Source: Aquabacterium sp. A3 (lineage in GTDB: Bacteria > Pseudomonadota > Gammaproteobacteria > Burkholderiales > Burkholderiaceae_C). Taken from it: 64,000 nucleotides of DNA. A program made the position numbers and the translations under genes. The notes under the pieces were generated by a model, which saw nothing but the letters and a program-made list of their open reading frames with translations, searched no databases and had not been told where the DNA came from. Positions within the stretch are counted from its first letter, which is position 1; each line of letters begins with the position of its first letter. The stretch covers positions 1,550,001 to 1,614,000 of the forward strand of contig NZ_JBBPEV010000001.1 in the NCBI RefSeq assembly GCF_038069945.1, in the 5' to 3' direction. Below, one piece after another: positions 56,994 to 64,000 of the stretch.

Positions 56994-57785
56994 GTGAACA
57001 CTCCTCGTCGCAAAGCCCTCATCACGGGCGCATCCGCCGGCATTGGCGCCACCTTCGCCCGGCAGTTGGCCGCCCAGGGCTACGACCTGCTGCTGGCCGC
57101 CCGCCGTGGCAACCGCCTGAAAGACCTGGCCCAAGAGTTGTCCCAACGGCATCAGGTGCAGTGCGAAGTCCTGTCGGTGGACCTGGCCAGCCCGGGCGCC
57201 ACGGCCACGGTCATGGCCCACCTGGCGCACCTGAACTGGCACATCGACTTTCTGGTGAACAACGCGGGGCTGTCGGGGCACTCCAAGTTCGCGGCATCGC
57301 CCTGGGCCCCGCTGGGCGGCGAGATCCAGCTGATGATGACCACCCTGACCGAGCTGACGCACAGCATCGCGCCCGGCATGATCGAGCGGCGCTGGGGGCG
57401 CATCATCAACGTGTCGTCGCTGGCCGCGCTCTCGCCACCCGGCGAAAGCCTGCTGTACTCGGCCATCAAGACCTACGTGCTGGTGTTGTCGCAGTCGCTG
57501 GACATGGAGTTCAAGCCGCACGGGGTGCACGTGACGGCGCTGTGCCCGGGCTTCACCCACAGCGAGTTCCATGATGTGATGGGCACGCGAGACACGGCCA
57601 ACCGCTTGCCAGCCATCTTATGGCAACAGCCTGACGATGTGGTCGCTGAATCGATCCGTGCCGTGATGAAGGGCAAGCCCGTGTGCGTACCCGGTACAGT
57701 CAACAAGTTCCTGGCCGCCATCATGCGGCCCATGCCCTTGTGGATGGGCTACCTGATGGGCAAGACCTTCAACCCCTTCAAATGA
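56994..57785 (+). CDS. Short-chain dehydrogenase/reductase (SDR)
   Basis: A 263-residue classical SDR: the cofactor loop TGASAGIGATFARQLA (residues 11-26), an Arg pair in LAARRGNRL suggesting NADP(H) preference, NNAGLSG, catalytic Ser in IINVSSLAAL, and Tyr-Lys in YSAIKTY (about residue 154). It starts with GTG at 56994, five bases after the preceding stop, with AAGG upstream. The C-terminal extension with PMPLWMGYLMGKTFNPFK is hydrophobic and may touch membranes or a lipid substrate. The substrate is unknown. Confidence 0.92.
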   Translation: MNTPRRKALITGASAGIGATFARQLAAQGYDLLLAARRGNRLKDLAQELSQRHQVQCEVLSVDLASPGATATVMAHLAHLNWHIDFLVNNAGLSGHSKFAASPWAPLGGEIQLMMTTLTELTHSIAPGMIERRWGRIINVSSLAALSPPGESLLYSAIKTYVLVLSQSLDMEFKPHGVHVTALCPGFTHSEFHDVMGTRDTANRLPAILWQQPDDVVAESIRAVMKGKPVCVPGTVNKFLAAIMRPMPLWMGYLMGKTFNPFK

Positions 57786-57800
57786 CACACGGCTGACCCC

Positions 57801-58850
57801 ATGGCATGGATGATCTACGGCGCCAATGGCTACACCGGCGAACTCATCGCCCGTGAGGCCGCAGCACGGGGCATGAGCCCCATCCTGGCGGGGCGCAACC
57901 AGGACAAGGTTCAGCGTCTGGCCCAAGAACTGAAGCTGGAACACCGCGCCTTCGATCTGGACACCCCCAGCCGCATCGCAGCCCAACTGGCGGGCATCAA
58001 GGTGGTCTTGTTGGCCGCAGGGCCGTTCTCGGCCACCAGCCAGCCCATGGTTCAGGCCTGCATCCAGGCCGGCGCGCATTACCTGGACATCACCGGCGAG
58101 ATCGATGTGTTCGAGCAGGTGTTTTGCTGTGATGCCCAGGCGCGCCAGGCCGGCGTGGTGCTCTGCCCGGGCGTGGGCTTCGATGTGATCCCGACCGATT
58201 GCGTGGCAGCGGCGCTGAAGCAAGCCCTGCCGGACGCGGTGGAGCTGCGCCTGGGCTTCGACACCACCGTCAGCCTGTCGCCAGGCACCCTCAAGACCAC
58301 GCTGGAAAGCACGCCACAGGGTGGCCGGGTTCGCCGCGATGGACAACTGAAGCGGGTGCCGCTGGCACATGAAGTCCGCCGCATCGACTTTGGTCGGGGC
58401 GAGCGCCTGGCGGCGTCCGTGCCCTGGGGCGATGTGTCCACCGCGTTCCACTCCACCGGCATCCCCAACGTGACGGTGTTCGTGCCCACCACTCGCCTGG
58501 GCGTGGTCGGCATGCGCTTGGGCAACGTCTTGGGGCCGTTGTTGAAGCTGCCAGTGGTTCAGCGCTTCTTGGCCGCCTTGGTGACCAAGACCGTCAAGGG
58601 CCCCGATGAAGCCGCCCGGGCCCGCATGCCCGCCTATGTGTGGGGTGAGGCCCTCAACGCGCGCGGCGAGCGGCGCACAGCGCGTGTGCAAACGGTCAAT
58701 GGCTACAGCCTGACCGTGCCTGGGGCGCTGGCCGTGACGAATCACCTGCTGACCCACGATGCGCCGGCGGGGTTCACCACCCCATCGCGCCTGATGGGCA
58801 CCGGCCTGGTGAGCCAACTGCCGGGAGGTGGCCAGATCGTGATCGAGTGA
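57801..58850 (+). CDS. Saccharopine dehydrogenase-like NAD(P)-binding oxidoreductase
   Basis: The 349-residue protein opens MAWMIYGANGYTGELIAREAAARG, the Rossmann turn seen in the saccharopine-dehydrogenase-like 'trans-acting enoyl reductase' group, then LAGRNQDKVQRLA, AGPFSATSQPMVQACIQAGAHYLDITGE, and VVLCPGVGFDVIPTDCVAAAL. The group includes lipid-modifying enoyl reductases in other bacteria, and true saccharopine dehydrogenases are longer. It follows the SDR gene after 15 bases. A lipid or polyketide-like substrate for the operon is a guess from this kinship. Confidence 0.9.
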   Translation: MAWMIYGANGYTGELIAREAAARGMSPILAGRNQDKVQRLAQELKLEHRAFDLDTPSRIAAQLAGIKVVLLAAGPFSATSQPMVQACIQAGAHYLDITGEIDVFEQVFCCDAQARQAGVVLCPGVGFDVIPTDCVAAALKQALPDAVELRLGFDTTVSLSPGTLKTTLESTPQGGRVRRDGQLKRVPLAHEVRRIDFGRGERLAASVPWGDVSTAFHSTGIPNVTVFVPTTRLGVVGMRLGNVLGPLLKLPVVQRFLAALVTKTVKGPDEAARARMPAYVWGEALNARGERRTARVQTVNGYSLTVPGALAVTNHLLTHDAPAGFTTPSRLMGTGLVSQLPGGGQIVIE

Positions 58851-58867
58851 GGCAAAATGCCCTGATC

Positions 58868-59350
58868 ATGGACAAATCCTCGCTGCAGCAGCAGGTGTTG
58901 CAACGGCTGGCCGACGACCTGCTGCACACCGAGCAGGCCGCGCGGGCAGCCCACGAAACGGCGACGCACGAAGAAAACATCGCCGAAAACAAATACGACA
59001 CCTTGGGGCTGGAGGCCTCTTACCTGGCCACGGGTCAGGCGCGTCGTGCGGAGGCCATTCGTCAAGCGATGGCGAATTGGCGCCAGTTCTGTCCCCGCCC
59101 TTACAACGACCGCCAGGGCATCCAGCTGGGGGCGCTGGTCTGCCTGGTGGATGCCGATGAGCAGCGCCAACAACTGTTTCTGGGCCCGCCCGGCGGCAGC
59201 ATGACCTTGCTCAGCGGCGATGAGCGCATTCAAGTCATCAGCAACGAATCACCCTTGGGCCAGGCCATGCTGGGCAAGTGCGAAGGCGATGAGGTGTCGA
59301 TACAGGTTGGCCCGCACCGGCAGCAGTTTGAGGTGTTGTCGGCGGTTTAA
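58868..59350 (+). CDS. GreA/GreB-like protein
   Basis: The 160-residue product has an N-terminal helical part with EENIAENKYDTLGLEASYLATGQARRAEAI and a C-terminal domain (GIQLGALVCLVDADEQRQQLFLGPPGG, SPLGQAMLGKCEGDEVSI) that fits the GreA/GreB C-terminal FKBP-like fold. The N-terminal coiled coil is short and differs from that of true Gre factors, so it may bind RNA polymerase without classical cleavage stimulation. Start 58868 is chosen; the frame extends seven codons upstream into the end of the preceding gene. It converges with the amine oxidase gene, overlapping by four bases. Confidence 0.78.
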   Translation: MDKSSLQQQVLQRLADDLLHTEQAARAAHETATHEENIAENKYDTLGLEASYLATGQARRAEAIRQAMANWRQFCPRPYNDRQGIQLGALVCLVDADEQRQQLFLGPPGGSMTLLSGDERIQVISNESPLGQAMLGKCEGDEVSIQVGPHRQQFEVLSAV

Positions 59351-60456
59351 GCCAAGGTGGCGCACTTGAAGTAGTGCACCACCCCCATCTCCGCCGCCTC
59401 CACCGCCCCAGCCAGGTAGCCCGGAAAGCTCACCGACCACTCGCTGCCCACCCCCGCCACGCACCCGGCCCAAGGGCCGGTGACGGCCATCGTGGGCAGG
59501 CCCGGCTCCGGATGGGCACCACCTGCGCGCACATCATCCGCCGTGGCGGTCAGGGGCTCTTGCGCCCAGTCCATCAGGTGTTCATGGCGCGGCGTGGCCG
59601 CCTGGGGGCCGAAGAGCCTCACCAATTGCGCCCGGGCCAGGTCTTGCAAGGCCTGGGCCGATACACGCTGCCGCGTTGCGGCCGGTACGCCGATGAAGCC
59701 AAACAGCGCGGCCGCCCCGCCCGGCATGGAGGCGTCATGCAGCTCCACCATGGGCCCCACGGCGCTGCGTGCGCTGCCGCTCAGGCCCTGATCGCGCCAG
59801 AAGGGCTGGTCATACGTCGCCAGGTACTTGGCGTGCGGCGCCATCCAGGTGTCGCAGGCCTGCCAGGCCCGATGCAGCTCGGGCGGCAGGGCTGGCTGCC
59901 ATTCGATGCACTGTGCGGCCAGGCGGGGCGGCAGGGCCAGCAGCACGTGCTGCGCCACACAGGCCTGCGATTGCACCTGGCCAGGCCCCTCATCCACCTT
60001 GATGTCCAGCCGCAGGCCGTGCTCGCTTCGGGCAACCTGCTGAACCGTGCACCCCAGGCGCACGGTACCGGGCTCCAGACGCTCGTGCAAGGCGTCCACC
60101 AGACGCCCCATGCCACCATGCAGACGCATCGATGGCGGCGCGCTGCGCATGCCAGGCACGCGCATGGGGGGCTGGGCGGTCGATCGCTCCCACACCATGT
60201 CGCCCTCATCGGGCTGCACGAAGGTGCGCACGCCCAACTCGACCAGCAGGGCCTGCAGATCGGCTTGCATCTCGGGCCAGCACCAGGTGGCGCCCAGGTC
60301 CATGCCCTGCAGCGTGTGCACACGCCCACCCAGGCGTGATCGCGCTTCCAGCACCAGCACCTCGCGCACCCCTTGTGACTGCAAGCGCCAGGCCGCCAGC
60401 AAGCCGCTGAGCCCGCCGCCGATGATGGCCACGCGGGCCGACAGGTCAGTGCTCAT
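59347..60456 (-). CDS. FAD-dependent amine oxidase-like protein
   Basis: The 369-residue flavoprotein has the dinucleotide-binding motif VAIIGGGLSGLLAAWRLQ (residues 9-26), the ELEAR-type acidic end VLVLEARSRLGGRVHTL, and the C-terminal FAD motif region with WSVSFPGYLAGAVEAAEM. This is the flavin-containing monoamine oxidase layout, on the short side for the family (usually 430-500), with a reduced substrate domain. Its start overlaps the cupin gene's stop as ATGA, so the two are probably cotranslated. Substrate unknown. Confidence 0.88.
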   Translation of the reverse strand: MSTDLSARVAIIGGGLSGLLAAWRLQSQGVREVLVLEARSRLGGRVHTLQGMDLGATWCWPEMQADLQALLVELGVRTFVQPDEGDMVWERSTAQPPMRVPGMRSAPPSMRLHGGMGRLVDALHERLEPGTVRLGCTVQQVARSEHGLRLDIKVDEGPGQVQSQACVAQHVLLALPPRLAAQCIEWQPALPPELHRAWQACDTWMAPHAKYLATYDQPFWRDQGLSGSARSAVGPMVELHDASMPGGAAALFGFIGVPAATRQRVSAQALQDLARAQLVRLFGPQAATPRHEHLMDWAQEPLTATADDVRAGGAHPEPGLPTMAVTGPWAGCVAGVGSEWSVSFPGYLAGAVEAAEMGVVHYFKCATLA

Positions 60457-61145
60457 CGTGCAGGTGGCAAATCGATCAGCTCGCGCAGGTGCCCGGCCTT
60501 CAGGTACAGCTCGGCCCCTTCCGGGCCCGCCTCCACCCCCAGCCCGTCGCCCGGCGGAAGCCGCAGCCAGGCGCCCTGGGGCAAGGTGTGGCCTGCCTCC
60601 AGCAGGCTGCCCTGCAGCACCAGCAGTTCAGCCCCCGCGTCGTTGCCCTCGGGCAGCAGCAAGGCACCAGGTTGCAGCCGCAACACCTGCACCCGCTCGC
60701 CAAAACCCTCATACAAGGGGCACACCGCCCGGTCGATCAGGTGGTGCCAACGGGTGGCATCGCGCGTGTTGACGCACACCGTGGCCCGGTCGGCCGGGTT
60801 CATCTGCCACAGCTTGACGAAGATGATGCACCCCGCGGGGCTGCCAGGCTGGTGGGCCGAACCGGGCGGGTTGCGCAGGTAGGTGCCCGCGGAGTGCAGC
60901 GTTGACCCTTCAGCGAAGGTGCCTGACAACACCAGGATTTCTTCGCCACCCGGGTGCTCGTGCGCCGGGAAGCTGGCCGCAGGCGCATAGCGCACGATGC
61001 TGGTGGCACGCGCCTTTTCGTCGCCGATGCGGTCGAGCATGCGGCGCTCCACGCCGGGCTGGGGCGATGGCACCCAGGGCTTGGTCTCGGAGTTGATGAC
61101 CACTCGAAGCGAGAAGTCAGCGTTCAGCCAAACGGATGAGGTCAT
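60453..61145 (-). CDS. Double-cupin (ChrR-type cupin) protein
   Basis: The 230-residue protein has two cupin halves. The first has a complete metal site in PAHEHPGGEEILVLSGTF (about residues 55-75). The second (LRLQPGALLLPEGNDAGAELLVLQGSLL) lacks the histidines and is probably structural. The layout recalls the ChrR cupin group of anti-sigma proteins and small dioxygenases, but no zinc-binding anti-sigma N-terminus and no sigma factor gene are present. It is upstream of and overlaps the amine oxidase gene, suggesting a shared small-molecule substrate. Confidence 0.82.
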   Translation of the reverse strand: MTSSVWLNADFSLRVVINSETKPWVPSPQPGVERRMLDRIGDEKARATSIVRYAPAASFPAHEHPGGEEILVLSGTFAEGSTLHSAGTYLRNPPGSAHQPGSPAGCIIFVKLWQMNPADRATVCVNTRDATRWHHLIDRAVCPLYEGFGERVQVLRLQPGALLLPEGNDAGAELLVLQGSLLEAGHTLPQGAWLRLPPGDGLGVEAGPEGAELYLKAGHLRELIDLPPAR

Positions 61146-61220
61146 GATGGGTTGAGGTCATCAAAGTGTTGCTCAGCTTGCAGTAAGCTTTCAGCTCAAT
61201 TAATCCAAAGGGAGCCCCAC

Positions 61221-61847
61221 ATGAAAACATCTGCCATTTTTGTCAAATCTGTGCTGAGCGCCGGCATTGCAGTGTTCACCACTGCGGCATCCGCCAACCT
61301 GTACCAGTTTCAGTTCCTTGCCAATCCCGACGCGCTTAAAAGTTCACAAGACAAGTCGCTGGATGTGCTGCACACCATCACCATCGACTCCGACAAAATT
61401 TCATCGTTCTCGCCCTCTACCCTCAACGCCACCTCGACGTGGCTTGACGGTGGGATCAGCATGACCATGACTCATCAGGGTAAAACAGTGTCGCTCAACA
61501 GTGGCCTGGACCCTGACAGCCCTTACGTGACCATTCCTGGTTACTACTACAACGAAGGCTTCCGCAATCTGTCCTCAAAGGGCATCTGGTTCTTTGCGTT
61601 GGAGTTTGCACCCAATAGCCCGTTCATCGACGGTAACGACCTGCCCTACGACCCATTTGTCTACGGATTCCTGTTCGCTTACCAGGACAATCAGGCCTAC
61701 CAGGACTTTGGCTCTCTCTGGGTCGCCGGCGACACCTCGGTACTCCCGAACTATCAAATCCCTGCCGTGCCAGAACCCAGCACGGCCCTCCTGGGCGTGA
61801 TGGGAGCGCTGGGCCTGCTGGTGGCGGCCAAGCGCAAACGCGGTTGA
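61221..61847 (+). CDS. PEP-CTERM sorting domain protein
   Basis: The 208-residue exported protein has a signal peptide (MKTSAIFVKSVLSAGIAVFT, cleavage after ASA) and ends with the PEP-CTERM signal: VPEPSTALLGVMGALGLLVAAKRKRG, i.e. PEP box, hydrophobic helix, basic tail. Such proteins are cut by exosortase and often go to biofilm matrix or the cell surface with exopolysaccharide. The middle is beta-rich and Ser/Asp-rich with no known domain. The start is supported by AAAGGGAG eight bases upstream. No exosortase gene is in the window. It is divergent from the cupin gene. Confidence 0.9.
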   Translation: MKTSAIFVKSVLSAGIAVFTTAASANLYQFQFLANPDALKSSQDKSLDVLHTITIDSDKISSFSPSTLNATSTWLDGGISMTMTHQGKTVSLNSGLDPDSPYVTIPGYYYNEGFRNLSSKGIWFFALEFAPNSPFIDGNDLPYDPFVYGFLFAYQDNQAYQDFGSLWVAGDTSVLPNYQIPAVPEPSTALLGVMGALGLLVAAKRKRG

Positions 61848-61860
61848 CCGTCGGGCGTCG

Positions 61861-63288
61861 TCACCACCCACCACCCAAGGCCCGCACCAAGCCCACGGTC
61901 TGCCCCGCCCAGGCACCACGCAGCAGCACCGCCTGGCGCTCGGCGCTCAGCAGGCTGCGCTGAGCGTCGATCAACGTGAGGTAGCTGTCCTCTCCCGCGC
62001 GGTAGCGTTTGTCGGCGAGGTCGGCCGAGCGGCGGGCGGCGCCCAAGGCCTCATCGACCGATCCGGCCTGCTCACGCGTGGCGGTCAGGCCGCTGAGTTG
62101 GCCTTCGACGTCGCCAAAGGCCTGCAACACCGACTGGCGATAGTCGGCCACCGACTCTTCCAGCGCGGCTTCAGAGCGCGTGATGGCTGCGCGGTTGCGC
62201 CCGCCATCAATGATGGGCAGGTTGAACACGGCGCTGACCAGCCAGCTGCGCGCGCTCATGGTGAACAGATCCGACAGTTCGCTGGACGCCTGTCCGCCTT
62301 GGGCCGTCAGCACCAAGGCTGGGAACAATGCCGAGCGGGCCTGACCCACGCGGGCGTTGGCCGCCACCATGCAGGCCTGGGCCACGGCCACGTCGGGGCG
62401 GCGCTCCAGCAAAGCCGACGGCAGGCCGGCCGGCACCTGGGGCACGGCCACATCCGCTGGCAAAGGCTGGGCCGCCAGGCTGAAGGCCGACGGGGTCTTG
62501 CCCAGCAGCAGCGCCAGGGCCTGTTCGGCACGGCGGCGGTCGCCTTGCGCGGCCTGCAGCTCGGCGCGCGTGCTGGCGCGATCGGCCTGGGCGCGGGCCA
62601 GGTCCAACTCGGATACATCGCCCGCCTTGTAGCGCTTGGAAATCAAATCCAGCGTCTGCTCGCGCAGCGACAGCGTGCGGCTCAAGAGATCGGCCACGGC
62701 GTCGAGCGTACGCACTTGGTAGTAGGCCTGGGCCACGTCGGCTTGCAGGGCCAGACGCACCGAGCGCAAGGCGGCCTCGGTGGCCTGCGCGTCGGCGTCA
62801 GCGGCGCGCACGCCATTGGCCACGCGCTGGAAGAGGTCCACCTCGTAGCTGGCGCCCACGCCCAACTGCCATGCGGTGGCAGCCGGCACGCGGGTTCCAG
62901 CGGACTCGCCGGCCTCCACGGCCGAGAGCTTCTGGCGGGTCGCGCCCGCCTGCGCCCCCAACTGCAGCGAGCGGTCGGCCTCGGCGCTGCCCAACAGCGC
63001 TCGCGCGGCTTTGACCCGGGCGGCGGCGGCCGCCAGTCCCGGGTTGCCAGCATCGGCTTGTGCTTGCAGGGCATTGAGCTGCTCATCGCCAAAAGCGCGC
63101 CACCACTCACCGCGCGGCTGGGCCTCTGCGGGCTCAGCCCTCTTCCAGCGGCTCTGAGCGGCCGCCGCTTCCTTGTAGGCCACCGGCACGTCCACCGCGG
63201 CCTGTTGCGCCACCGGCGCCGTGTTGCAGGCCGCCAGCAGGGCTGCCGTGGCCAGGGTGGTCATGGACCAACGAATGGATCGGATCAT
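61861..63288 (-). CDS. RND efflux outer membrane lipoprotein (NodT/OprM family)
   Basis: The 475-residue protein has a lipoprotein signal (MIRSIRWSMTTLATAALLAAC) and the two repeated TolC-like halves of an outer membrane factor: WWRAFGDEQLNALQAQADAGNPGLAAAAARV near the start, YYQVRTLDAVADLLSRTLSLREQTLDLISKRYKAGDVSELDLARAQAD, and the second-half equivalent KRYRAGEDSYLTLIDAQRSLLSAERQAV. It forms the outer channel of a tripartite pump with the RND protein encoded just upstream, whose stop it overlaps as ATGA. It converges with the PEP-CTERM gene. Confidence 0.95.
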   Translation of the reverse strand: MIRSIRWSMTTLATAALLAACNTAPVAQQAAVDVPVAYKEAAAAQSRWKRAEPAEAQPRGEWWRAFGDEQLNALQAQADAGNPGLAAAAARVKAARALLGSAEADRSLQLGAQAGATRQKLSAVEAGESAGTRVPAATAWQLGVGASYEVDLFQRVANGVRAADADAQATEAALRSVRLALQADVAQAYYQVRTLDAVADLLSRTLSLREQTLDLISKRYKAGDVSELDLARAQADRASTRAELQAAQGDRRRAEQALALLLGKTPSAFSLAAQPLPADVAVPQVPAGLPSALLERRPDVAVAQACMVAANARVGQARSALFPALVLTAQGGQASSELSDLFTMSARSWLVSAVFNLPIIDGGRNRAAITRSEAALEESVADYRQSVLQAFGDVEGQLSGLTATREQAGSVDEALGAARRSADLADKRYRAGEDSYLTLIDAQRSLLSAERQAVLLRGAWAGQTVGLVRALGGGW

Positions 63289-64000
63289 GCTTGCACCTCG
63301 CTGCTCAGCACAGGGGTCGTTGTGGTGGTGGCGGGCTGGGTGGGGCTGATGCGTTCGGCCAGCTTGCGCACCAGCACATAGAAGACAGGCGTGAGGAAGA
63401 GGCCGAACAGGGTCACGCCCAGCATGCCCGCGAACACGGCCACACCCATGGCATGGCGCATTTCGGCACCCGCGCCGGTCGAGAACACCAGGGGCACCAC
63501 GCCCATGATGAAAGCGAAAGATGTCATCAAGATGGGACGCAAGCGCAGCTTGCAAGCCTCCAGCGCCGCTTCGACGATGCCCTTGCCATGGTGCTCCAGC
63601 TCGCGGGCGAACTCGACGATCAGGATGGCGTTCTTGGCCGACAGCCCCACCAGCACGAACAGCGCGATCTGCGTGAAGATGTTGTTGTCACCGCCGGTCC
63701 ACCACACGCCTGCCAGGGCGCACAGCATCGACATCGGCACGATCAGGATCACGGCCAGCGGCAGTGTCCAGCTCTCGTACTGCGCGGCCAGCACCAGGAA
63801 GACCAGCAGCACGCACAGCGGGAACACGTAGACCATGGTGTTGCCGGCCAGGATCTCCTGGTAGGTCAGATCGGTCCACTCGTAGCTCACGCCCTTGGGC
63901 AGCGTCTCGGCGGCGATCTGCTCCATGATGGCCTGGGCCTGACCCGATGACACACCCGGCGCTGCGCCGCCGTTGATGTCGGCAGACACATAGGCGTTGT
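63285..64000 (-). CDS. RND efflux inner-membrane pump (HAE1/AcrB family), C-terminal part (cut by window edge)
   Basis: Only the last 238 or so codons are in the window; the gene continues beyond base 64000. Visible are TLPKGVSYEWTDLTYQEILAGN, the transmembrane run VFPLCVLLVFLVLAAQYESWTLPLAVILIVP, GGDNNIFTQIALFVLVGLSAKNAILIVEFA, and LRPILMTSFAFIMGVVPLVFSTGAGAEMRHAMGVAVFAGML, all standard for the HAE1 drug-efflux group. It is proton-driven and works with the outer membrane factor gene that overlaps its stop; the membrane fusion protein gene should lie upstream, outside the window. Confidence 0.95.
   Translation of the reverse strand, partial: NAYVSADINGGAAPGVSSGQAQAIMEQIAAETLPKGVSYEWTDLTYQEILAGNTMVYVFPLCVLLVFLVLAAQYESWTLPLAVILIVPMSMLCALAGVWWTGGDNNIFTQIALFVLVGLSAKNAILIVEFARELEHHGKGIVEAALEACKLRLRPILMTSFAFIMGVVPLVFSTGAGAEMRHAMGVAVFAGMLGVTLFGLFLTPVFYVLVRKLAERISPTQPATTTTTPVLSSEVQA

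Noticed and set aside
60453..61145. Assignment of the cupin protein as a ChrR anti-sigma factor
   Set aside because: No zinc-binding anti-sigma N-terminal domain and no ECF sigma factor gene in the neighbourhood.

Overview
This window is high-GC chromosomal DNA from a betaproteobacterium. Several things point to Burkholderiales, probably near Comamonadaceae or Aquabacterium: the gene order mraZ-rsmH-ftsL-ftsI-murE-murF-mraY-murD-ftsW, the thiC-thiO-thiS-thiG-thiDE operon, a Pim-type dicarboxylate operon ending in glutaryl-CoA dehydrogenase, and a PEP-CTERM protein. The genus is an inference from gene content and protein style; no search was run.

Layout. 1-10.05 kb (minus strand) is the start of the division and cell-wall (dcw) cluster, tightly packed with ATGA overlaps. 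It reads leftward from a promoter and a four-repeat MraZ operator. 10.6-16.7 kb (plus) is a thiamin operon led by a sigma70-like promoter and a TPP riboswitch. 16.7-24.4 kb holds a cytochrome b561-like protein, two orphan hybrid histidine kinases on either side of bioB, an SRPBCC-type protein and a DUF4442 protein. 24.5-30 kb (minus) holds a DUF1501/DUF1800 pair and metE, with a good MetR box upstream; metR itself is at 45 kb. 30-36.3 kb has a MacAB-like ABC export operon, a DUF4394 lipoprotein, a dienelactone hydrolase and a CmpX-like conserved-TM-helix protein.

36.5-45 kb is accessory DNA. It carries a VgrG spike with a C-terminal transthyretin-like extension and, directly downstream, a 943-residue putative type VI secretion cargo effector. 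Beyond that are a convergent FGE/PvdO-like lipoprotein lacking the catalytic cysteine pair, a secreted protein of unknown function with lower GC, and a decayed IS66-type end with a broken tnpA. 45-53.6 kb holds metR, a carboxylesterase, and a LysR regulator divergent from a five-gene operon that should take pimeloyl-type dicarboxylyl-CoA to glutaryl-CoA and then crotonyl-CoA.

53.6-55.75 kb is a small foreign-looking island. A 231-bp element with perfect 25-bp inverted ends and nested hairpins sits next to an AT-rich solitary KAP-family P-loop NTPase, followed by a gene-free AT-rich tail ending in another 16-bp inverted repeat. 55.76-58.85 kb is a TetR gene divergent from a three-gene operon (unknown protein, SDR, saccharopine-dehydrogenase-like), with two matching palindromic operators around the promoter. 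58.87-64 kb has a GreA/GreB-like protein, an amine oxidase/cupin pair, a PEP-CTERM protein, and the 3' end of an RND efflux operon (outer membrane factor plus partial inner-membrane pump).

The best candidates for undescribed biology are the VgrG-effector-lipoprotein group, the KAP NTPase island with its structured flanking element, and the TetR-controlled three-gene operon. No tRNA, rRNA or CRISPR array was seen.
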